Assembly (NCBI GenBank): GCA_009885445.1
Contig: VFKQ01000113.1
Coordinates: 1-20,898 of the forward strand
Length of the DNA stretch: 20,898 bases
Direction of reading: 5' to 3'
Source of the DNA: Anaerolineaceae bacterium
GTDB taxonomy: Bacteria; Chloroflexota; Anaerolineae; Anaerolineales; Villigracilaceae
Shown one piece after another: positions 11,445-18,168 of the stretch. Numbering within the stretch: position 1 is the stretch's first letter; each line of letters starts with the position of its first letter. The notes beneath the pieces were generated by a model. That model was given only the letters and a program-made list of their open reading frames with translations, made no database searches and was not told the origin of the DNA. The position numbers and the translations under genes are program-made.

Positions 11445-14265
11445 AGGCCCGGCTGAGGGCAAATTTAACGGCCTCGTCCAGGCTCATCCCGTGGCCGCGA
11501 TTCCAGGCTTGTGTAAACTCAGTCTCGTTTGAATTTTTCTTTAGGTCAGCCACCTCCTGATCGTAGGCGACTTGTTCGGGAGGTGTCATAGTGATCTTGA
11601 TTTTTTCGCGCAATGCTTCTGCCGCGCCAAAGAGCGTAGCGGCGCGCTCGCTTTGTTCGCGGGCCTTGGCAATAAAGGCAAAACATTCGAGTTGATGCGC
11701 TATTGCCGCGCGGTGGCCAATACGTTGCCACACCGGAATCGTCTTGCGATAGCCGGCCTCGGCAGAGTCCAGCTTTCCTTCGTAGCGGTCCATGTGCGCG
11801 AACTCGCTATGAATCATGGTGGCGCGATGCACATCCCCCATTTCATTAAACATCGGTAGGCATTTTTCAAAGCGTTCGCGCGCGGTGACAAAGTCACGGC
11901 GGAACATGGCTCCGCGCCCGGAGCTGAAGTAGGCCATTAGTGAGCCCCAGTTATTTTCGCTTTCGTTCACCAGGCGGATGCTCTCATTATCGTATTCTGC
12001 GGCTTTCACAAGATCATGCGAAGCCAGAGCGGTCACCTGAGCCATGAGTCCTAACGCCATGCCCAAGCTAAAGTTATTGCCGCTTCTGCGCGACAATGCA
12101 ATGACCTCGTCCATCGTGCCCAGGTTCTCCGGGGAGAAGTCGCCCGAAAACATTCGCGCCGACACTGTGAATCCCAGCACCAATGCGAGCATTCTTTCGT
12201 TGCCCAACTTACGCAGCAGGGGCACGCACTTCGCGCTGGTTTGCACCGCCAGTGGGTTGTCGCCTTGCGAATAAGCCATGATCACCAAATTGCCCAGTGC
12301 ATTGGCGTAGTTCTGCTCTCTGCGTTGCGCCGCATCAGTATCTGCAGGCGCGCCCTGCTTCTCTGCGCGCGCGATGGATTCGTTGGCCCATTGAATGCCC
12401 TCGGCGTTGTGTGAGCGGCGAAATATGAATGCGCTGAGGTAATTTATGAAAACCAGCGCGGCATCCAGGTCGTTATCCAGCGCCCATTCAAAGGCCGCGC
12501 GAAAATTATCATATTCCGCTTCCAGTTTTGGAATCCACTTCATCAACTCGTCGGTGTCCATTTTGGGGCCGGCTTCTTCTGCGAAGCGCAGGAAATAATC
12601 AAGATGCGCTCTTCTTGTTTTTTCAGTCTCGCCGGCATCCAACAGGCGGTCGCGCGCATATTGGCGAATCGTTTCGAGCAGACGGTAACGCGCCGCGCTT
12701 CCGCTTTCGTCCACCGTCACCAGCGATTTATTAACCAACTGGCTGAGCAGGTCCAGCATATCTAATTCGCCGCCAATGGCCTCCGCCGCCTCAAACGTCC
12801 AGCCGCCGGCAAATACTGAAAGCCTGCGCAACAAAATTTTTTCGCCCTCACTCAGAATGTCGTAGCTCCAGTCTATCAGCGCACGCAAAGTTTGTTGACG
12901 GGGTAGCGCCGTGCGTCGTCCGCCGGTGAGTAGTTTGAAACGATCATCGAGACGCGTGGCGATTTGCTCCACGGTAAATACCGAAATGCGCGCGGCGGCC
13001 AACTCCAGGGCTAGTGGAATGCCGTCGAGGCGTCGGCAAATTTGGGCGAGGGAGGATGCGTTGACGTCGCTCAGCTCGAAGATTGGATTCGCCGCCCGGG
13101 CGCGGTCCACAAAAAGTTGCGCCGACTCAAATCCCGCCACCGCTTCGCGCGTCACGTCGGCCGGGTCGGGCGACGAGAGCGACGGCACCCGAAAAATGGC
13201 TTCGCCGCCAATGCCCAGCGCCTCGCGACTGCTGGCCAGGATTTTCACCTGCGGCGCGTTGTGCAAAATTTGTTCGGCCAGTTGCGCGCAGGTCTCCACC
13301 AGATGCTCGCAATTATCAAAGATCAACAACATATTTTTCGAGCGCAGGAAGTCAATCAACATATTGTTGAGCGGCATGCCGGGTTGTTCGCGCAAACTGA
13401 ATATGGCCCCCAGCGCCTGCGGGACGAGATGAGCGTCGGCGATGGAAGCCAACTCCACCAGCCAGACTCCGTCGCTGTATTGCGAGATCACTTCGGACGC
13501 CAGCTGAAGCGACAGGCGCGTTTTGCCCGTGCCGCCCGGGCCGATCAGAGTCAGCAGGCGCGCGCCGCTCAGCTTTTGACTCGCCGCTTGAATTTCATTT
13601 TCGCGCCCGATGAAGCTGGTCAGTTGTGTGGGCAGGTTGGTGTTGACTGCCGAGTCTGTGTGCAGGGCGGGGAATTCGTTTTGCAGACCCGGCGCATTGA
13701 CTTGAAAAATATGTTCAACTCGCGATAACCCTTTGAGGGCGTGCTCGCCCAAATCGCCCAGTGAAATATTTTCTGATAATTGGTCGCGGATTAATTGCGC
13801 AGTGACTTCTGAAATTAAGATTTGTCCGCCGTGCCCCGCAGACATGATGCGTGCGGCGCGGTTCAGCGTTGTGCCGTAATAATCACTTTCACGCAGTTCA
13901 GCCTCGCCGGTGTGGATGCCCATGCGCACTTTCAAATGCAAAAATGAAGGATGAGAGATGAAGGATGAAGCCGCGTTGTCCGCGTCTTTATTCATCTTTC
14001 CGCTTTCATCTTTCATTTTTTCGATTCCGCGTTGCGCGTTGATAGCGGCATTGACCGCGTCCAGCGCGGTTGTGAACACTGCATGAACTCCGTCACCCGT
14101 GGTTTTGATAATGTGTCCATGCTGAGATTCGATGGCTGTCTTCAAGATCGAATCGTGCTTCGTCAACGCCGATTTCATCGCTTCGGGATGTTGCTCCCAA
14201 AGTTTGGTTGACCCTTCAATGTCGGTGAAGAGGAATGTGACGGTGCCTGAGGGAAGTGTACTCAT
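11443..14265 (-). CDS. Class III adenylate/guanylate cyclase fused to NB-ARC-like ATPase and TPR region
   Basis: The protein has 940 residues. The class III cyclase domain (8-190) has FTDIEGST with metal ligand D15, TTGDG with D58, and NRAAR with N135 and R139. A STAND/NB-ARC-like ATPase follows: Walker A GPGGTGKT (242-249), Walker B LLIFDNCEH (313-321), SSREAL (345-350), and GIPLALELAA (415-424), then a winged-helix-like part (458-500). The remainder (about 540-930) is helical and TPR-like. Such proteins (COG2114 plus COG3903) are thought to sense a ligand via the repeats and regulate cAMP or cGMP output; no LuxR HTH is present at the C-terminus. Residues 83-109 are encoded by an inserted palindromic repeat. 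ATG 14265 has only a weak ribosome site. Confidence 0.9.
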   Translation of the reverse strand: MSTLPSGTVTFLFTDIEGSTKLWEQHPEAMKSALTKHDSILKTAIESQHGHIIKTTGDGVHAVFTTALDAVNAAINAQRGIEKMKDESGKMNKDADNAASSFISHPSFLHLKVRMGIHTGEAELRESDYYGTTLNRAARIMSAGHGGQILISEVTAQLIRDQLSENISLGDLGEHALKGLSRVEHIFQVNAPGLQNEFPALHTDSAVNTNLPTQLTSFIGRENEIQAASQKLSGARLLTLIGPGGTGKTRLSLQLASEVISQYSDGVWLVELASIADAHLVPQALGAIFSLREQPGMPLNNMLIDFLRSKNMLLIFDNCEHLVETCAQLAEQILHNAPQVKILASSREALGIGGEAIFRVPSLSSPDPADVTREAVAGFESAQLFVDRARAANPIFELSDVNASSLAQICRRLDGIPLALELAAARISVFTVEQIATRLDDRFKLLTGGRRTALPRQQTLRALIDWSYDILSEGEKILLRRLSVFAGGWTFEAAEAIGGELDMLDLLSQLVNKSLVTVDESGSAARYRLLETIRQYARDRLLDAGETEKTRRAHLDYFLRFAEEAGPKMDTDELMKWIPKLEAEYDNFRAAFEWALDNDLDAALVFINYLSAFIFRRSHNAEGIQWANESIARAEKQGAPADTDAAQRREQNYANALGNLVIMAYSQGDNPLAVQTSAKCVPLLRKLGNERMLALVLGFTVSARMFSGDFSPENLGTMDEVIALSRRSGNNFSLGMALGLMAQVTALASHDLVKAAEYDNESIRLVNESENNWGSLMAYFSSGRGAMFRRDFVTARERFEKCLPMFNEMGDVHRATMIHSEFAHMDRYEGKLDSAEAGYRKTIPVWQRIGHRAAIAHQLECFAFIAKAREQSERAATLFGAAEALREKIKITMTPPEQVAYDQEVADLKKNSNETEFTQAWNRGHGMSLDEAVKFALSRA
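13941..14019. repeat. 79-bp palindromic GATGAA repeat inserted in the cyclase domain
   Basis: Two 29-bp arms (13941-13969 and 13991-14019) match as inverted repeats at 24 of 29 positions, with a 21-bp spacer. The sequence is built of ATGAAGGATGA-like words and encodes residues 83-109 (ends in SSFISHPSFL). Typical homologs have only a short loop here between the AQRGIE helix and the LKVRMGIHTG strand. Confidence 0.75.
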
Positions 14266-14339
14266 TGTTCTTTCTGTGCTTTCTAAATCCTATTTTACTT
14301 CTCTTTTTTGTCAGATTGCATACCTGATCCACGCACCTG

Positions 14340-14490
14340 CCGCTAAGAGAGCGTTTCTTAAGTGCTTTTTGTACACGGATTACGCGGATTTCAAAGATGC
14401 TCACGGAAAAAGCATTTAAAAAATCTGTGTTTTTCTGCGCGTGAAGCGTCCGTGAAATCCGTGTACTTAAGAAACAGTCTCTAAGCGCGG
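14340..14490. repeat. MITE-like palindromic element of about 150 bp
   Basis: Left arm TAAGAGAGCGTTTCTTAAG then TACACGGATTACGCGGATTT is mirrored by GAAATCCGTGTACTTAAGAAAC then AGTCTCTAAGCGCGG in the right arm, with one 8-nt insertion (TGCTTTTT) in the left arm. Pairing continues toward the centre (CACGGAAAAAGCA with TTTTTCTGCGCGTG). The 14266-14574 stretch carries no gene other than this element and the terminator next to it. Its ACGGATTAC words recur at 2939-2953. Confidence 0.7.
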
Positions 14491-14515
14491 AAATCACCCT
14501 GCGCAAGCACAAAAT

Positions 14516-14545
14516 AAAAAGCGCGCCCTTGCGAGCGCACTTTTT
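14516..14545. terminator. Intrinsic terminator after the H1-like gene
   Basis: AAAAAGCGCGC pairs with GCGCACTTTTT (one mismatch) over an 8-nt loop. It lies about 30 bp after the stop of the minus-strand H1-like gene. Confidence 0.75.
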
Positions 14546-14574
14546 CTCTTTGCAAATATATTCTGTAACCCGGG

Positions 14575-14856
14575 TTAGGGGCGAGGCAACCCGTCTGTAC
14601 CTTTGTCGTCACTCTCGTTAGTGAGCGGCATGCCCATGCCCACGGGCATCATCTTGGTTTTTTTAGGCGTGCTCTTTTTCTTGGGGGTACTTTTCTTGGG
14701 AGCGGTTTTCTTTACCACGCGCTTCTTGGCGGCGGTTTTCTTCGGAGCAACTTCTTTGACGACACGTTTCTTGGCAGTGACCTTCTTAGGCTTGCTCTTC
14801 TTGGGGGCGGCCTTCTTAGGCTTGCTTTTCTTGGGGGCGCTCTTTTTAGTAGCCAT
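14575..14856 (-). CDS. Lysine/proline-rich histone H1-like protein
   Basis: The protein has 93 residues. Residues 1-70 are repeats of Lys-Lys-Ser/Ala/Thr-x-Pro-Lys-Lys, such as KKSAPKKSKPKKAAPKK and later KKTAPKKSTPKKK, with two TAKKRVVK units at about 26 and 41. This resembles the C-terminal tail of histone H1 and bacterial H1-like or AlgP-like proteins that bind DNA without sequence preference. The end is different, acidic and Gly/Met-rich (MMPVGMGMP then NESDDKG). AAGGAG lies 8 nt before ATG 14856. An in-frame start at 14931 has no ribosome site. Low-complexity composition makes family assignment uncertain. Confidence 0.75.
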   Translation of the reverse strand: MATKKSAPKKSKPKKAAPKKSKPKKVTAKKRVVKEVAPKKTAAKKRVVKKTAPKKSTPKKKSTPKKTKMMPVGMGMPLTNESDDKGTDGLPRP

Positions 14857-14890
14857 TGATTTACTCCTTATAAAAAATGATGCGGATGGG

Positions 14891-14907
14891 TTCTTGCAAA
14901 GCAAGAA
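14891..14907 (-). promoter_or_regulatory. Perfect hairpin in the leader of the H1-like gene
   Basis: TTCTTGC and GCAAGAA pair over an AAA loop, 35 nt before the H1-like ATG. TATTCT with a weak TTGCGC 16 nt upstream could be a promoter just before it on the minus strand. It may be an operator or leader structure. Confidence 0.3.
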
Positions 14908-14961
14908 TACCACAATTTCGCATGTGCGCAAAACCTAAATTGGCGATTTGCCATCCGCGTT

Positions 14962-17900
14962 TTATTTTTCGTAGATGACCAGCGGCAGAAGATCCCCGTA
15001 CATGCGGCACACCGGTGACGGCGGCGACTCCAATTGACTCATTAAAGCCCGCGCCCGCTCCTGCACCGAGCCGATCAGGTTCATTATGTTCATGGTCCTT
15101 AACGCTCCTTCGATTTTCAATGTATCGAGAATTGCTTTTGTAAATACGCCGTGGCCCATGTCTGCATTCCCCTCTTTTGCGCTCTCCTCACTACGCGCGG
15201 CATTCAGGATGTACATGCCGTTTTCGTTGATGGCGTAAATGCGCTTGGCAATTTCATTCGGGTCCAATCCCTGGTTCAACCCTTGAGCCACAGCGCCGCC
15301 AGCCAGCCCGGAGTGACATGCGTCTATGGCCAGAATAATATTTGCCGGGACCGAAGTGATAATTTTTCCAAGGTCGATCAAGGATAACCCGGTGTTCATT
15401 AGCTCAGAGGATGTATATTTAATATCATGATTCGCAAAATAGAGGTCTGACTCGCCGGTGTAGCGCACGCCGTGCCCGGATAAAAACACGAAAAGCGTAT
15501 CGCGCTCAGATGGTTTTTTCTTGATTCTTCCAGCCATCTCCTTAAGTGCGTCCATGATCGCTTCTTTGGTCGCATGCGCATTCAGCAACTTTTTCGCTTC
15601 CACCGACTTGAACGCCTTGTTGTGTAGTTTTGCCTTTTCGTGCTCCTTATCGGATAGGGTGACCTTGCCGAAGGCATTGTACATGGCGATGGCATCCACA
15701 TGGGCGTAGTGCAAGGGCTTGAGTCCGCCGTCTTTTTCGGTCCGTTCAAAGGTTGAGACACCTACCGCGAGCAAGTAGAGTATGCCATTCTCCAGCAAAG
15801 CCGGCGGCGGATTCTTCACCGTGGCTGACGCTCCTTTGTCCGCACCCACTTCGGGCGCGGTGTGACCGTTTGTTTTTTGGCGACCAGCCACCTTCGGCGC
15901 GGGACCTGTCAAGTCGTCACTGATCAGTGGGAGCGATTTTGCGCTGTCATTTTCTGCCAGAATTTTAAAGCGATTACGCCCGGGCAGGAGTTTCAACTTT
16001 ACGCGATAGTTGGCCTGCGGCTTTTCGCTTGACCAGGCGAATTGTCCGTTTTGAATAACCCAGACGCGTTTGATTGGCTCGTCGGGATTAAGCGACTCCA
16101 CTGTAAAGTTAAAGGTGACATGCGTATTGGTATGGATAATTTCTTTCCCGGTGAATTCAACGATCGGCGGCAGAATTTTTGCAACATCGACGCTGGGAAT
16201 TGCAACGCCCTTCGCTTTGGCGCGCTCCTCACTGCCGTGCTCGATGACGGCTTGAATAATATCGGGGCGCAGGAAAGTTTTTATGAAGCGGTCACTCGGG
16301 AAATATAGCGCTTCTTTGTCCGCGCCGCGATTGATGTGATAACCAAACCGGCGGTCGCCGCGCTGACTGGCAGTGTAGTATCCGTTCTTTGTCCAGATGA
16401 CCCACTCGTCATCGGAGCCGACAAAGAAATTCAGCGCGGGTTGCAGGTCCGTCATTACATTCTGTTCCACGTCTTCCAAATACCACAGCCGAATGATTTG
16501 ATCGGCGCCAGCGCTCACCAGCCATTTGTCGCTGGCGGCGTGGCTGAGTACGCGCGCTTCATGCCCATTCAACATTCGCCACGGAAGTTTTGCATACGTC
16601 CCGTCGGCGCGGCGTGGGGCCACGCGAATGGTGCCGTCGGTCTCGCCGGTAACGATGGTCCGCTTTTCGGTGAACCCATAAGTCGTGGCGTGATACCAAA
16701 GCACATCCTCTTTATTTTTTGGGTCGGGTGTGCCGGTCAGCAGTGTTTCCACATCAGGCGCAGATAGCAACCATAAATTTGGTCCTTTACCTGATTTTTT
16801 ACCTTTACGCCATTTTAGTTCCTCGTTCCCCGCCTGTCTTTGCGAACGTTGGAACAACTTGTTTTGGGGAATCGACAGTGTCGTGAGTTGCATATTGCGC
16901 AGGTCAAACATCCTTTGCAAAACAATACTGTTTTTATCGTCGTCATCAATCAGCAAATCTTCGTGGATGCCAATCCCGATTTGCTCCTGCTGATTAATGC
17001 CGACGGCGTGGATGACGCGTCCCAGCCCCTTGATGACTCCGCTCGCTTCGCCCTCGCTGTGGGCGGGATTCCAAAAATGAATGGCGTTTTGACTCCCTCC
17101 GGCGCTGACGGCAGTGCCGCCCTTCAATAATTCCACGTGGTGCGTCTTGGCGTCGTGGCCGTAATACGTGCTTTTCACGTGAAAGTGTCCCTGCACGTTT
17201 TCATACACCTTAACCTGCACCGGCGTATCGTCGCCTCTTTGTCCCACGATCAGTTGACTTCCATCTTGAGAAAATTTTAGCCGCCCCGGGCGGGCGTCAC
17301 ACGGCGTGGTTGAGACGAGCTTCCCGGAAAGGTCGTAACAATAAATTTTCTGCGTTGCATCATCGTCATCTCCCTCGCCAGTGATGACCGTGAACTCGCG
17401 GCTGACGGCCAGCCCCTGCGGCTTGACCGATAAATTCGTGACGGCTGTATTTTTCAGCTTGCCCGCGCGCGTTAAGTCAAACCATAAAAGCGCGCCCTGA
17501 TACTCAGACTCTTTGTAGCGCGTGCTGGCCACGATTCGATAACCGCGCGACTTCCGGTCAATATCGGGGACGAATCGAAGGTAGGCGCCGACCAGCGCAT
17601 CGTTCTTGTAAAGCGCGGCCTGTGCTCGTGGGGCAGGCGACTTGCCCGCGCACCCCAGGATTTTTTTGGTGTCATAGACCAAGACATAATTTTGGCGGAT
17701 GGATTTTTTGGGGTTGCCAACCAGCGCAAGGTATTCGCCTTTCGGCCCCGCGCTGAAATCAATGTCCCAAAGAGTGCCCGCATAGCGAAATCTCGTGTGC
17801 AGATTTCCTGTGGCCAATTCGTAGACGCGCACATCCGTCTCGCGCTCGTCGTCAGTTTGTGTCCCTGCGGGATATAACCAGACAAGCGCAATCAAATATT

Positions 17901-18138
17901 TTCCGTCGGGGCTGAGGGTCATCGCCTCCACGCTTCCATCCTCCGACCCCTTGCCCACCTCGCCGAGCAACATGCCAATTTGTTTTTTTGTCTCCACGTC
18001 CCAAATGCGAATCGTTTTGTCGCGGCCTTTGCTGATTAATGTTTTCCCGTCCGCCGTGGCGAGCAGTTGATTGATGTAGGCTGTGTGCGAACCAGTCTCG
18101 AGTTTTAGAAAGGCTTCGTAGGGAATCGATTTGGTCAT
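14962..18138 (-). CDS. WD40-repeat metacaspase (peptidase C14 family)
   Basis: The protein has 1058 residues and no signal peptide. Residues 18-555 form irregular WD40 blades; the clearest are HTAYINQLLATADG to IRIWDVE (18-49) and GHEARVLSHAASDKWL to IRLWYLED (525-556). At 579-604, VIWTKNGYYTASQRGDRRFG matches the conserved element after the propeller in caspase-WD40 proteins. A beta-rich part (656-735) precedes a C-terminal caspase domain (786-1050). The catalytic dyad is H889 in FLSGHGVRY and C941 in AIDACHSG. Caspase homologs of this class usually cut after Arg/Lys or Asp, with an unknown target here. It lies 30 bp after the ATPase-TPR gene, with GAGGA 5 nt before ATG 18138, and so is probably co-transcribed with it. 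Confidence 0.93.
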   Translation of the reverse strand: MTKSIPYEAFLKLETGSHTAYINQLLATADGKTLISKGRDKTIRIWDVETKKQIGMLLGEVGKGSEDGSVEAMTLSPDGKYLIALVWLYPAGTQTDDERETDVRVYELATGNLHTRFRYAGTLWDIDFSAGPKGEYLALVGNPKKSIRQNYVLVYDTKKILGCAGKSPAPRAQAALYKNDALVGAYLRFVPDIDRKSRGYRIVASTRYKESEYQGALLWFDLTRAGKLKNTAVTNLSVKPQGLAVSREFTVITGEGDDDDATQKIYCYDLSGKLVSTTPCDARPGRLKFSQDGSQLIVGQRGDDTPVQVKVYENVQGHFHVKSTYYGHDAKTHHVELLKGGTAVSAGGSQNAIHFWNPAHSEGEASGVIKGLGRVIHAVGINQQEQIGIGIHEDLLIDDDDKNSIVLQRMFDLRNMQLTTLSIPQNKLFQRSQRQAGNEELKWRKGKKSGKGPNLWLLSAPDVETLLTGTPDPKNKEDVLWYHATTYGFTEKRTIVTGETDGTIRVAPRRADGTYAKLPWRMLNGHEARVLSHAASDKWLVSAGADQIIRLWYLEDVEQNVMTDLQPALNFFVGSDDEWVIWTKNGYYTASQRGDRRFGYHINRGADKEALYFPSDRFIKTFLRPDIIQAVIEHGSEERAKAKGVAIPSVDVAKILPPIVEFTGKEIIHTNTHVTFNFTVESLNPDEPIKRVWVIQNGQFAWSSEKPQANYRVKLKLLPGRNRFKILAENDSAKSLPLISDDLTGPAPKVAGRQKTNGHTAPEVGADKGASATVKNPPPALLENGILYLLAVGVSTFERTEKDGGLKPLHYAHVDAIAMYNAFGKVTLSDKEHEKAKLHNKAFKSVEAKKLLNAHATKEAIMDALKEMAGRIKKKPSERDTLFVFLSGHGVRYTGESDLYFANHDIKYTSSELMNTGLSLIDLGKIITSVPANIILAIDACHSGLAGGAVAQGLNQGLDPNEIAKRIYAINENGMYILNAARSEESAKEGNADMGHGVFTKAILDTLKIEGALRTMNIMNLIGSVQERARALMSQLESPPSPVCRMYGDLLPLVIYEK

Positions 18139-18168
18139 GGTGTCCTCACGGGCTGAAAAATTACCGGT

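Noticed and set aside
11443..14265. LuxR-type transcription regulator
   Set aside because: The NB-ARC-like ATPase is of the LuxR-associated type, but no helix-turn-helix is seen at the C-terminus and the N-terminus is a cyclase.
14216..14512. Minus-strand frame across the palindromic element
   Set aside because: It is produced by the repeat arms (FEIRVIRVQK-type peptides) and overlaps the cyclase start.
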